Source: Nocardia aurea (GTDB taxonomy: Bacteria; Actinomycetota; Actinomycetes; Mycobacteriales; Mycobacteriaceae). Taken from it: a stretch of DNA of 64,000 nt. The number at the start of each line of letters is the position of its first letter. Position 1 is the stretch's first letter. The notes under the pieces are model-generated. The model was not told where the DNA came from and did no database searches. It saw only the letters and a list, made by a program, of their open reading frames with translations. Below, in pieces: positions 31,346-39,646 of this stretch. Where the stretch lies: NCBI RefSeq assembly GCF_003123685.1, contig NZ_QCYJ01000127.1, forward strand, positions 124,001-188,000, in the 5' to 3' direction. Made by a program: the position numbers and the translations under genes.

Positions 31346-31733
31346 GGGTGGTCCTCAGCACAGCGACGAGTGACGGGTGAATCGATGACACGAAGTCACA
31401 CCGCGAGGCGACCGCTCACGACCGGATCACAGCGAAGGCTGTTCGAGAAAAGCTCGGTCAGTACGAAAGAGCGGCGCCGCGCGGCTTTCGACTCGGAGGT
31501 TCGCTGCGCATGGCAACCCCACCTCCTCCATATCGCTGCGGGGAGATCACCACCGCAGACTCCGAATGCGCCGCCGAGAAAGGCCGGGCACAAAGCTTCC
31601 TCGCAAAGGATACATGCGTCAGGCCCCCGATCCACCCACTCGAACGCGTTCACCGCCCCGCCCGCCCGATATTCACCGCCGCGACGTCGTCCGTGCACCG
31701 GCGCGCCCGCGCGAATTCGCGTAACCCGACCGC
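31346..31733. other. 388-bp gap upstream of mgtE with a short ORF
   Basis: No full gene. It holds the 17-codon upstream ORF 31458-31511 with a very strong ribosome site. I looked for the conserved M-box core and did not see it. Confidence 0.5.
31458..31511 (-). CDS. Possible 17-residue leader peptide upstream of mgtE
   Basis: ATG at 31511 lies nine bases after GGAGGAGGT, the best ribosome site in the area, and reads MRSEPPSRKPRGAALSY before TGA. It ends 112 bases before mgtE on the same strand. The placement and the Pro codons recall Pro-rich leader peptides of enterobacterial Mg2+ transporter genes, but the similarity is only in kind. The mgtE gene itself has no equally strong ribosome site. 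Confidence 0.35.
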   Translation of the reverse strand: MRSEPPSRKPRGAALSY

Positions 31734-32261
31734 TCAGGCGGCGAAGCTCGCCTCGACGGCGTTTTCGACATCCGACCAGGTCACGGTGTGGCTGACCCAG
31801 TCCGGCGCCAGTTCGGTCTGCACACCGAACAGGTACAGGTTCGGCACCAGACCGCGCAACGCGACGTGCACATCGATCCGGTCGTCGATCATGTGTGTGA
31901 TCGACAACTCGGCGCAATGCCGCGCCTTCTCCGCGCGTGCGCGACAGAAACGGACGTTGTCGCGCGACAGCCCGGTCCGTTCGTAGAACTCGTGATGGTC
32001 GAGCCACTGCCGCGTCCGATCCTGCACGCGCGGACCACATTTGGAGATGATCCAGGTGCGCCCGCCGAATCGTCGGACGAGCCGGGGCAGCACCTCGAAC
32101 GCGCCGGGACTGGGCGGGGTTCGCATGGCCTCCTCGAATCCCCCGGACAGGAATACCGTGTCCGCCACGCCCGGGGCCAGTGCGGCCCCTTGGATGACGC
32201 GGCCGAAATCGACGCCGAGTCTCGGTTGTTCTCTCGTGTTCGGTTGTTCTTTCGTATTCAT
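31734..32261 (-). CDS. HAD-like (5'-nucleotidase-type) protein with altered catalytic motif
   Basis: A 175-aa HAD-fold protein. LGVDFGRVIQG near residue 15 corresponds to motif I but has Gly where the second Asp of DxD is expected. WIISKCG is motif II and THMIDDRIDV motif IV. The missing acid/base Asp means phosphatase activity is doubtful. The N-terminus contains a direct repeat (NTKEQP, NTREQP) from an 18-bp tandem duplication at 32224-32259. It stands alone on the minus strand, and its role is unknown. Confidence 0.7.
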   Translation of the reverse strand: MNTKEQPNTREQPRLGVDFGRVIQGAALAPGVADTVFLSGGFEEAMRTPPSPGAFEVLPRLVRRFGGRTWIISKCGPRVQDRTRQWLDHHEFYERTGLSRDNVRFCRARAEKARHCAELSITHMIDDRIDVHVALRGLVPNLYLFGVQTELAPDWVSHTVTWSDVENAVEASFAA

Positions 32262-32424
32262 AGCCCTCTCAGCGTGACCGGTCGCCCGCGCGGTCGCTAC
32301 CGCTTTTCCACGCGGACACCCGGATTAGACGCATCCAGCGTCGAACGGTTGTCCGCGCGCCGACGACGCGGAACAGTTCTCGCCGAGTCCGGAGCAGCCC
32401 GGACCGGGATACGAGGACGACGTC

Positions 32425-33159
32425 ATGGCCGACACCGACAAGCCGCGTTCGGGATCTCAGGCCGTCGAGCGGGCCATCCACCTGCTCAATTGCTTCGAGG
32501 GCGACGATCCCGAACTCTCCATCAGCCAGTTGGCGCATCTGGCCGGAGTTCCGGTCAGCACCGCGCACCGCCTGGCCCAGGCGCTGGTGCGGGGACGGTT
32601 GCTGGAACAGGATCCGCTGACCGACCGCTACCGGGTCGGCCACGGCCTGGCCACCCTGGCCCGGCCCGCCCTGACCCGGCTCGGCATCGATTCCGCGGCG
32701 CCGCACATGTACGCGCTCGCTGCCGGGATCAAGATCACCGCCAGTCTCAGCGTCGCCGATTCCAGCGACGCCGTCACCGTCTTCCAGGCCAGACCGCCGG
32801 TACTGTTCTGCCGCCATCAGCTGCCGCGCCTGCGTCAGCCGTTGCGTTCCAGCGCCACCGGACGGGCCCTGCTCGCCTACTCGCAGGCGGACTGCGGTCT
32901 GCGCACCGACCTGGATCCGGTGCGGCGCAAAGGTTTCGCACTCGAGGAGTTCGAAACCGACGAATTCGAGGACGCCGATCCGATCCGCTCGATCGCCGTC
33001 CCCGTCTTCAGCCCGGACCGACAGGTCTGGGGCGCGCTGAGTGTGCAAGCACGGGCGGTGCGCCTCAACGACGCCCTGATCCGCGAGATCCTGCCCGCGA
33101 TGCAGCAGATCGCCGTCCGCATCGGAACGGTCGTCCAGAATTCCACCCACCCGCAGTAA
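32425..33159 (+). CDS. IclR family transcriptional regulator
   Basis: A 244-aa regulator. The N-terminal winged helix (QAVERAIHLLNCF, then SISQLAHLAGVPVSTAHRLA) covers residues 8-70. The effector domain follows, with LRQPLRSSATGRALLAY and a C-terminal IAVPVFSPDRQVWGALSVQA. It sits about 1 kb upstream of the sulfur operon on the same strand, with one convergent GNAT gene between, so it may regulate that operon, but nothing in the sequence proves it. Confidence 0.92.
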   Translation: MADTDKPRSGSQAVERAIHLLNCFEGDDPELSISQLAHLAGVPVSTAHRLAQALVRGRLLEQDPLTDRYRVGHGLATLARPALTRLGIDSAAPHMYALAAGIKITASLSVADSSDAVTVFQARPPVLFCRHQLPRLRQPLRSSATGRALLAYSQADCGLRTDLDPVRRKGFALEEFETDEFEDADPIRSIAVPVFSPDRQVWGALSVQARAVRLNDALIREILPAMQQIAVRIGTVVQNSTHPQ

Positions 33160-33178
33160 GCGGTCCACACGGGATCGG

Positions 33179-33664
33179 TCACAACCACTTCATCATCGAA
33201 TTCGGCACCCGACCGACGGCTCGAGGATCTCCCGCCCCTTCGCCATCAACGAATCCGTTGCGCCGGTATAGCGCGATAGCGTGTTCGTTGTCGGGCGAGA
33301 CCGTCAGCCGCAGGACCCTCGCATGCCCCCGGACCGCCCACTGTTCGACTGCCTGAACCAGGCGATCGCCGACACCCTGCCCGCGCGCTGTCGGTGTGAT
33401 CCACAACGTTCCCAGCTCGACGACGCCGTCCGCCGCGCCGGGGAAGCCACTCACCATTCCGATCGGCCGCCCGTTCGACTCGGCGAGCAGATTGCACGAC
33501 CCCGGAATACTCAAGCGAGTACGCCAGCGCTGCTCGTGGTCACCGTCACCTTGCCAATCCTCGAGCCGCGACGCGAAGGCATACGGGGCATCCGAGAGGG
33601 CTTCGAGCCGTAGTTCTCGCCAAGCCCGCCAATCGTCCGAACTGGCTGGACGCGTATCGATCAT
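33179..33664 (-). CDS. GNAT family N-acetyltransferase
   Basis: A 161-aa acetyl-CoA-dependent acetyltransferase. The conserved core is ELGTLWITPTARGQGVGDRLVQAVEQWA (about residues 90-117; acetyl-CoA loop QGVGD), followed by LTVSPDNEHAIALYRRNGFV. The N-terminal TRPASSDDWRAWRELRLEAL is a usual GNAT start. The substrate is unknown. It is convergent with the IclR gene. Confidence 0.9.
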   Translation of the reverse strand: MIDTRPASSDDWRAWRELRLEALSDAPYAFASRLEDWQGDGDHEQRWRTRLSIPGSCNLLAESNGRPIGMVSGFPGAADGVVELGTLWITPTARGQGVGDRLVQAVEQWAVRGHARVLRLTVSPDNEHAIALYRRNGFVDGEGAGDPRAVGRVPNSMMKWL

Positions 33665-33875
33665 GACGCGAGAGTGCCTATCGCAATGTCGGACTGCAAA
33701 TGCCGTCGGCTGCGACAGCGCTCAGCCGTGTTGAACGACGAGACACCATGACAGCTCGGAACGCTGGACGGCTCGAAGGCGGTCCACGGGGTGAATCCCG
33801 CTGATTACAACCCTTCTGCCCGGCCATCCGCCCCTGTTAGCTGGGCACATGTCGCGGACAGACGATGACCAGGTA

Positions 33876-33895
33876 GGGGTAATTGAAATCACCCC
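33876..33895. promoter_or_regulatory. 20-bp imperfect dyad in the sulfur operon promoter region
   Basis: GGGGTAATTGAAATCACCCC has eight of ten positions paired. It lies about 115 bases before the leader peptide and is a candidate operator for the sulfur operon. Confidence 0.45.
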
Positions 33896-33991
33896 GATTT
33901 TCACAATGTGGAATGCCTGTTGTCTCGCCGCCACCGCGACCCACACCATGGGACGACGCCTGTCACCCATCCAGCTCATGAAGGTTTCGAC

Positions 33992-34069
33992 GTGTTGATA
34001 CGCACCGCGCTGATCCGCCGCCGCGCGATCGACCTGATGCGCGTTCCGCACGGGATCTGTCGCCGCTGA
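33992..34069 (+). CDS. Cysteine-containing leader peptide ahead of the sulfur operon
   Basis: A 25-codon ORF starting at GTG 33992 (GAAGG eight bases upstream) and ending TGA 34067-34069. It begins VLIRTALIRRRAIDLM and ends RVPHGICRR. The RRxIDLMRV....C pattern matches the very short putative leader peptides found before sulfur-metabolism genes in many actinobacteria. A single Cys codon (TGT) lies three codons before the stop, followed within 2 bases by a GC-rich hairpin (34071-34108). Ribosome stalling at Cys when charged tRNA-Cys is scarce would change folding of the downstream RNA. The first gene of the operon starts 144 bases later. Confidence 0.75.
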   Translation: MLIRTALIRRRAIDLMRVPHGICRR

Positions 34070-34070
34070 G

Positions 34071-34108
34071 GCGGTAGCGCGCCCGGGCGAACCGCGCGGG
34101 CGCACCGC
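34071..34108 (+). terminator. Attenuator-type hairpin after the leader peptide
   Basis: GCGGT pairs with ACCGC at the base and GCGCCCG with CGGGCGC above it, with small bulges. It begins two bases after the leader stop codon and has no T tract, so attenuation by Rho or by ribosome coverage is as likely as intrinsic termination. Confidence 0.5.
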
Positions 34109-34213
34109 TTCCGAATTCTGAACACACAGTCCCACCGGGAATATCCCATTTCTCGGCGTCGCCGCCGCATGCCCTTTTCGGGTGGCACGGCTCGCCTTCT
34201 CGAAGGAATACCT

Positions 34214-35293
34214 ATGGCCTCCACCGCATCACCGCGGCGCGTCTACCGAGTTTTCGCCGCCGCACTCACCGTTCTGGCGAGCGCATCCGTACTCAGCGCG
34301 TGCGGCTCCTCCGAAACCACCACGACCGCCGACGGCAAGACGGTCCTGCGCTACCAGGGACAGACCGGCCAGGTCACTCCGTTCGAATTGGCCGATGATC
34401 TCGGCTACTTCAGCAAGATCTCGCTGAAGTGGGAAGGCGACACCACCAGCGGACCGGCCAATATCCAGGCGGCCGCGACGAATCAGGTCGAATTCGGCAG
34501 CGCTTTCAACGGGGCGGTGGTGAAACTGATCTCGGGCGGCGCGAAGGTCACCTCGGTGCTGAGTTCCTACGGTGCCGACGAGAAGTCCTTCAGCGGCTAT
34601 TACGTGCAGGAGAATTCCCCGATCACCTCGGCCCGCGATCTGATCGGGAAGAAGGTCGCGGTCAACACCCTGGGCGCGCACCACGAATTCATCACCAGGG
34701 AGTGGCTGCATCAGCAGGGGCTGTCGGAGGCCGAGATCAAGCAGGTGCAACTGCTGGTCGTGCCGCCCGCGAACACCGAGGACGCGTTGCGCAAGGGCCA
34801 GGTCGAGGTCGGCACCCTCGGCAGTGTCTTCCGTGAGACCGCCCTGGAACGCGGCGGCATCCGCCCGCTCTACACCGACAAAGCGATCTTCGGCGAATTC
34901 GACTACGGCACTTATGTTTTCCGCGATGACTTCATCGCCAAGAACAGCGACGCGGTACAGGATTTCGTCCAGGGCACCGCTCGGGCGACCCGCTGGTTGC
35001 AGGTCACTCCGCGTGACGAGGTCGTCGCGCGGTTCAAGACGATCATCGAGAAGCGCGGACGCAACGAGAACACCGAACTACTGAAGTACTGGCGCAGTTC
35101 CGGCCTTCCCGTGCCCGGCGCGGTGATCGCGGAGAAGGAACTCCAGATCTGGATCGACTGGTTGGTGCGCAACGGCGAGCTCAAAGAGGGCCAGCTGAAG
35201 GTGACCGATCTGTTCACCAACAAGTTCAACCCGTACGCCAACGGGACGTATCAGCCCACCAGCGGGCCGACCGGGGAAGCGATTGCCAAATGA
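34214..35293 (+). CDS. Sulfonate-type ABC transporter substrate-binding lipoprotein
   Basis: Lipoprotein of 359 aa of the SsuA/TauA-like group. The signal peptide ends with lipobox LSAC (Cys near 32). The mature domain has the NMT1/SsuA pattern: GYFSKISLKWEGDTTSGPAN, VEFGSAFNGAVVKLISGGAK, LIGKKVAVNTLGAHHEF and VPPANTEDALRKGQVEVGTL. GAAGGA precedes ATG 34214. It is first structural gene of the operon and overlaps the ATPase gene by ATGA. Organosulfur uptake is inferred from the operon partners; the exact ligand is unknown. Confidence 0.88.
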   Translation: MASTASPRRVYRVFAAALTVLASASVLSACGSSETTTTADGKTVLRYQGQTGQVTPFELADDLGYFSKISLKWEGDTTSGPANIQAAATNQVEFGSAFNGAVVKLISGGAKVTSVLSSYGADEKSFSGYYVQENSPITSARDLIGKKVAVNTLGAHHEFITREWLHQQGLSEAEIKQVQLLVVPPANTEDALRKGQVEVGTLGSVFRETALERGGIRPLYTDKAIFGEFDYGTYVFRDDFIAKNSDAVQDFVQGTARATRWLQVTPRDEVVARFKTIIEKRGRNENTELLKYWRSSGLPVPGAVIAEKELQIWIDWLVRNGELKEGQLKVTDLFTNKFNPYANGTYQPTSGPTGEAIAK

Positions 35294-36147
35294 GCACCAC
35301 GACAGCAAAACTCGCACTCAACGGAGTAGGCAAACAATTCTCGATTCGCGGTTCCGACGAGAAGTTCACCGCGTTGGACGACATCACGCTGGAACTGCGC
35401 GAGGGTGAGTTCCTGGTGCTGGTCGGGCCGAGTGGCTCCGGTAAGTCGACCCTGCTGGATCTGCTCGGCGGGCTGAGCAAGCCGTCGTCGGGGCAGATCC
35501 TGCTCGACGGCGCGCCGATCACCGGTCCCGGACTCGACCGCGGCATCGTCTTCCAGCAGTACGCGCTGCTGCCCTGGCGCACCGCGCGCACGAATATCGA
35601 ATTCGGGCTGGAGGCGAAGGGCTTGCGGCGCAAGGCGCGTCGTGAACTCGCGAACGAGTATCTCGAGTTGGTCGGTCTCACCGGATTCGGTGACCGGTAC
35701 CCGCACGAACTGTCCGGCGGTATGAAGCAGCGCGTCGCCATCGCCCGCAGCCTGGCCTTCGATCCCGAGGTGCTGCTGATGGACGAGCCGTTCGCCGCGC
35801 TGGACGCGCAGACCCGAGAGTCGTTGCAGGACGAGCTGTTACGCATCTGGCGCGCCACCGGAAAGACCATTCTGTTCATCACCCACGGCATCGACGAGGC
35901 CGTGTACCTCGGTCAGCGAGTCGCGGTACTGACCTCGCGGCCCGGGCGGGTCAAGGCCGTGATCGATGTCGATATCGAGCGCGACACCGGCGAAGACATC
36001 CGTTCCACCGAGGCGTTCCGTTCCTACCGGCACGAGATCTGGTCGCTGTTGCAGAGCGAAGTGCAGCGCGCGCAGGGCCAGGAACGCGAATCGCTCACCG
36101 AAAGCACCGCAGCCGAATCCCGTACCGAAAGGCCGATCCATGTCTAG
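35290..36147 (+). CDS. Sulfonate-type ABC transporter ATP-binding protein (SsuB-like)
   Basis: A 285-aa ABC ATPase. Walker A is GPSGSGKSTLL near residue 45, the Q-loop FQQYALLPWR near residue 82 (the nitrate/sulfonate/taurine family form), the signature LSGGMKQRVAIARSL near 140 and Walker B LLMDEPFAALD near 160, with switch His in FITHGIDEAVYLG. The C-terminal 35 residues are a Ser/Glu-rich tail. It overlaps both neighbours, a tight operon. Confidence 0.93.
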   Translation: MSTTTAKLALNGVGKQFSIRGSDEKFTALDDITLELREGEFLVLVGPSGSGKSTLLDLLGGLSKPSSGQILLDGAPITGPGLDRGIVFQQYALLPWRTARTNIEFGLEAKGLRRKARRELANEYLELVGLTGFGDRYPHELSGGMKQRVAIARSLAFDPEVLLMDEPFAALDAQTRESLQDELLRIWRATGKTILFITHGIDEAVYLGQRVAVLTSRPGRVKAVIDVDIERDTGEDIRSTEAFRSYRHEIWSLLQSEVQRAQGQERESLTESTAAESRTERPIHV

Positions 36148-37027
36148 CGCAGTGGAACTCCTCGCGAAGCCGGTCCGCGCGATCGCACCGGTCACGCCTC
36201 GACCGGTGGCCGAGACCGTCGAACGCGGACCGTCGGTGGCGCGGCGGATCGGCGCGCTGATCGCCAGGACGGCGTGGCGGATCGCCAAACCGCTGGTCGC
36301 GATCGGGGCCTTCCTGCTGCTGTGGCAGTTCGCGCCCCAGGTCGGCTTGGTCGACCAGGTCTTCCTGCCTCCGTTCACCACGGTCGCGCAGGCCTTCATC
36401 GACCTGGTGCAGAGCGGTGAGATGTGGACCCATGTCTCGGCCAGCCTCAATCGTTCGCTGAGCGGTTTCGCCCTCGCGCTGGTGATCGCCGTTCCGCTCG
36501 GTATCGCCATCGCCTGGTACAAGCCGGTCGCGGACCTGCTCAACCCGATTCTCGAACTGTTCCGCAATACCGCCGCGCTCGCGCTGCTTCCGGTCTTCGT
36601 CCTGATCCTCGGCATCGGCGAGACCTCCAAGGTCGCGCTCGTGGTCTACGCGAGTGTGTTCCCGATCCTGCTCAACACCATCACCGGTGTGCGCACGGTG
36701 GACCCGCTGCTGATCAAATCGGCCGTATCACTGGGGCTGACGCCGATCCGGCTGTTCCAGAAGGTGATCCTGCCCGCCGCGATCCCTTCCATCTTCACCG
36801 GTCTGCGGATGGCCGCGGCGAGTTCCATCCTGGTGCTGCTGGCCGCCGAGATGGTCGGCGCCCGTGCCGGTCTCGGCTACCTGATCACTGCGGCGCAGCA
36901 GAATTTCCAGATCCCGAACATGTACGCGGGCATTCTCGCGATCTCGCTGCTCGGTCTGTCGTTCAATGGTCTGCTGGTCACTCTCGAACGCCGGTTCTCG
37001 CGCTGGCGTGTCGAATCCAACCACTGA
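36140..37027 (+). CDS. Sulfonate-type ABC transporter permease (SsuC-like)
   Basis: Inner-membrane permease of 295 aa, about six helices from residue 50 onward. The cytoplasmic EAA loop near residue 200 (SAVSLGLTPIRLFQKVILPAA) contacts the ATPase, and ALALLPVFVLILGIGETSK is typical of the SsuC/TauC family. It starts at ATG 36140, eight bases inside the ATPase gene. The first 50 residues are an extended basic N-terminus. Confidence 0.93.
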   Translation: MSSAVELLAKPVRAIAPVTPRPVAETVERGPSVARRIGALIARTAWRIAKPLVAIGAFLLLWQFAPQVGLVDQVFLPPFTTVAQAFIDLVQSGEMWTHVSASLNRSLSGFALALVIAVPLGIAIAWYKPVADLLNPILELFRNTAALALLPVFVLILGIGETSKVALVVYASVFPILLNTITGVRTVDPLLIKSAVSLGLTPIRLFQKVILPAAIPSIFTGLRMAAASSILVLLAAEMVGARAGLGYLITAAQQNFQIPNMYAGILAISLLGLSFNGLLVTLERRFSRWRVESNH

Positions 37028-37063
37028 CAATCCGTTCCACCCGGTTAGGAAACAGATCCACCC

Positions 37064-38404
37064 ATGTCCCCGAAGCAATTCCACATCAACGCCTTCCTCA
37101 TGGGAGTCGGGCATCACGAGGCCGCGTGGCGTCATCCTCGGACCGAGGAGCAGCGCGTACTCGATGTCGCTCATTTCCAGGAACTCGGGCGGATCGCCGA
37201 ACGCGGCAAACTCGATTCGGTGTTCTTCGCCGACGGACTCGCGGTGGGGCCGCGTATCGAACGCAACACCCTCGCCGTATTCGAGCCGGTGACCCTGCTG
37301 GCCGCTATCGCCTCGGTCACCTCGAAGGTGGGGCTCATCGCGACCGCGTCGACCACCTACAACGAGCCGTTCAACCTCGCCCGCAAATTCGCCTCGCTCG
37401 ATCACATCAGTCACGGGCGGGCCGGGTGGAACATCGTCACCTCCGCCGGTGAGGACGAGGCGCTGAACTTCGGCTACGACGAGATTCCCGAGCACGCGCG
37501 GCGCTACGAGCGGGCCCAGGAATTCGTCGATGTCGCCGTTCGACTCTGGGACAGCTGGGAATCGTCGGCGATCGTGCTCGACCCGAGGGAAGGCGTTTTC
37601 GCCGATCCGTCGAAGGTGCACACCATCGACTACGACGGTCCGCGCTTCCGGGTGCGCGGACCGTTGAATTCCCCGCGCAGCCCGCAGGGCCGTCCGCTGC
37701 TGGTCCAGGCGGGGTCCTCGGAGAGCGGTAAGGATTTCGCGGCGCGGTACGCCGAGGCGGTGTTCACCGCGCAGCGCACCCTCGCCGAGGGGCAGGCCTT
37801 CTACCGCGACCTGAAGTCGCGGCTGGCCAAATACGGGCGTTCGGCCGACGACCTGAAAGTGCTGCCGGGTCTCGTGCCCTATATCGCCGATACCGAGGAG
37901 GAGGCGAAGGCGCTGGAACAGGAATTCACCGATCTGATCTCCCCCGACTACGCGCTCGGTCAGCTCTCACGACTGGTCGGCGTCGACCTCACCCAGCACG
38001 CCCTGGACGCACCGCTGCCGCCGCTGCCGGAGGTCACCGATTTCGAAGGCAACAAGAGCCGGTTCAGCCTGGTCAAGGAATTGGCCGAGAACGAGAACCT
38101 CACGGTGCGTCAACTCATCGGCAAACTCGGCGGTGGACGCGGGCACCGGTCCTTCGCGGGCACTCCCACCCAGATCGCCGACGAATTGCAGAGCTGGTTC
38201 GAGAACGGCGCGGCGGACGGATTCAACATCATGCCGCCGTATCTGCCGGGTGGACTGGAGGATTTCGTCGACAAGGTCGTCCCGATCCTGCAGGAGCGCG
38301 GACTGTTCCGGACCGACTACGAATCCGACACGCTGCGTGGGCATTACGGGCTCGACGCGGTGGAAAGCCAGTTCGCCGACGTTCGCACCGAAGCGAGCGC
38401 ATGA
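37064..38404 (+). CDS. LLM-class flavin-dependent monooxygenase (NtaA/SnaA/DszA family)
   Basis: A 446-aa TIM-barrel flavin monooxygenase using reduced FMN from a partner reductase. Family blocks include HHEAAWRHP near residue 20, LDSVFFADGL near 50, the ISHGRAGWNIVTSAGEDEALNFG block near 125 and QAGSSESGKDFAARYAE near 215. Relatives oxidise aminopolycarboxylates, dibenzothiophene sulfone or alkyl sulfur compounds. In this operon cleavage of a C-S or S-methyl bond in the imported compound is the likely task. The stop overlaps the MFS start (ATGA). Confidence 0.9.
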   Translation: MSPKQFHINAFLMGVGHHEAAWRHPRTEEQRVLDVAHFQELGRIAERGKLDSVFFADGLAVGPRIERNTLAVFEPVTLLAAIASVTSKVGLIATASTTYNEPFNLARKFASLDHISHGRAGWNIVTSAGEDEALNFGYDEIPEHARRYERAQEFVDVAVRLWDSWESSAIVLDPREGVFADPSKVHTIDYDGPRFRVRGPLNSPRSPQGRPLLVQAGSSESGKDFAARYAEAVFTAQRTLAEGQAFYRDLKSRLAKYGRSADDLKVLPGLVPYIADTEEEAKALEQEFTDLISPDYALGQLSRLVGVDLTQHALDAPLPPLPEVTDFEGNKSRFSLVKELAENENLTVRQLIGKLGGGRGHRSFAGTPTQIADELQSWFENGAADGFNIMPPYLPGGLEDFVDKVVPILQERGLFRTDYESDTLRGHYGLDAVESQFADVRTEASA

Positions 38405-39642
38405 CCTCGTGTTCGGAGTCCGCACCGCTCACGCCGATGGATTCATTGCGCCCGTTGGTGTTCACGGTCTACGTGCCCACACTGGCGCGGGGTATCGGAA
38501 TGGGCGCCGCCGCGCCGGTGATGACACTCACCGCGCTCGATCTCGGTGCGTCGGTGGCGGTCGCGGGCTTATCGGTGGCCCTTGTCGGCCTCGGCCAGGT
38601 ACTCGGCGATATTCCGGCCGGGCAATTGGTGGCGCGGGTCGGCGAACGAGCCTCGACCATCGGTGGCACGACGGTCGGTTTGATCGGAGTGCTGCTGTGT
38701 CTACTCGCGCCGAATGTGTTGGTGCTGTGCGCGGCACTGCTGATCGTCGGGCTGTCCAATGCGGTGTGGGGGCTGGCGCAGATGACGTATATGGCCGAGG
38801 CCATCGTCTTCGAGCGGCGGGCCCGAGCGATGTCACTGTTCGGCGGGGCGATGCGACTCGGGTTCTTCGTCGGCCCCTTCCTGGGCGCGCTGGCGATTCT
38901 CGGGATGGGCACCAGGGGCGGTTTCGCGGTGCAGTTCGTCGCCTTCCTGCTCGCAGGCTGGATGATGGCGCGCACACCGTTGCCGGGCGTCGGTGGACCG
39001 ACACCGGTAGCGGCGGCGCCGCTGTCGCTGATCGGCGTCGGGCGGTTGCATCACCGGGTGCTTCTCACCCTCGGCGCGGGATCGCTGCTGATGGGCGCGG
39101 CGCGGGCCTCACGCGAAGTGATCCTGCCGCTGTGGGCCAACCACATCGGCATCGGCGCGGCCACCGCCAGTCTGCTCTTCGGGATAGGGGCGGCACTGGA
39201 ACTGGTTTTCGCCTATCCGGCCGGACATCTGATGGATCGGTTCGGGCGCGGTCCCGTCGCGGTGCCGTCACTGGCCATCCTGGCGGTCGCGTATCTGACG
39301 GTGCCGCTGACCTATTCGACGATCACACTCGGCGCGGTGGCGATCGCGATGGGAATCGGCAACGGCATCGGCAACGGGGTGATCATGGTGCTCGGCGCGG
39401 ATGTGGCCCCGGCCGCGATCCGCTCGGAATTCCTGGCGGCGTGGCGTCTCACCCACGACGGCGGCGCGTTCGGCGGACCACTGCTGATCGGCACGCTCGC
39501 GACCGCCGCGCCACTGGCGGTGGCGGCCTTGACCATCGGCGGGGTCGCGGCACTCGGCGCGACGGTGATGGCGCGCTATATCCCGGTGTATGTCCCCTGG
39601 CCACCCGCCGGGCAACGATCGGAACCCTCCAACCAAAGGTGA
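38401..39642 (+). CDS. Major facilitator superfamily transporter
   Basis: A 413-aa membrane protein with 12 predicted helices. A cytoplasmic loop motif ARVGERASTIGGTT follows helix two, and a second half begins near residue 205. It is translationally coupled to the monooxygenase upstream. It may export the carbon skeleton or a toxic product left after desulfurisation, or import a further sulfur compound; the sequence cannot tell which. Confidence 0.9.
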   Translation: MTSCSESAPLTPMDSLRPLVFTVYVPTLARGIGMGAAAPVMTLTALDLGASVAVAGLSVALVGLGQVLGDIPAGQLVARVGERASTIGGTTVGLIGVLLCLLAPNVLVLCAALLIVGLSNAVWGLAQMTYMAEAIVFERRARAMSLFGGAMRLGFFVGPFLGALAILGMGTRGGFAVQFVAFLLAGWMMARTPLPGVGGPTPVAAAPLSLIGVGRLHHRVLLTLGAGSLLMGAARASREVILPLWANHIGIGAATASLLFGIGAALELVFAYPAGHLMDRFGRGPVAVPSLAILAVAYLTVPLTYSTITLGAVAIAMGIGNGIGNGVIMVLGADVAPAAIRSEFLAAWRLTHDGGAFGGPLLIGTLATAAPLAVAALTIGGVAALGATVMARYIPVYVPWPPAGQRSEPSNQR

Positions 39643-39646
39643 CACC

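Larger units (their letters stand above)
33665..34213. other. 549-bp leader region of the sulfur operon
   Basis: It contains a 20-bp dyad at 33876-33895, the leader-peptide ORF 33992-34069 and a GC-rich hairpin at 34071-34108. Base composition is lower in GC than the surroundings between 33780 and 33990, as expected for a promoter. No other credible gene is present. Confidence 0.7.

Noticed and set aside
31346-31733. Possible Mg2+ riboswitch (M-box) before mgtE
   Set aside because: The conserved core sequence was not found on the minus strand; only a short ORF was seen.
33849-33998. 49-codon ORF with a Cys-Cys pair and a terminal Cys just before leader peptide one
   Set aside because: No ribosome site, AT-rich third positions, and it covers the promoter dyad. 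It could be a leaderless upstream ORF, but nothing supports translation beyond the Cys codons.
33722-34135. 137-codon minus-strand frame in the sulfur operon leader
   Set aside because: No ribosome site, no motif, lies across promoter and leader peptide.
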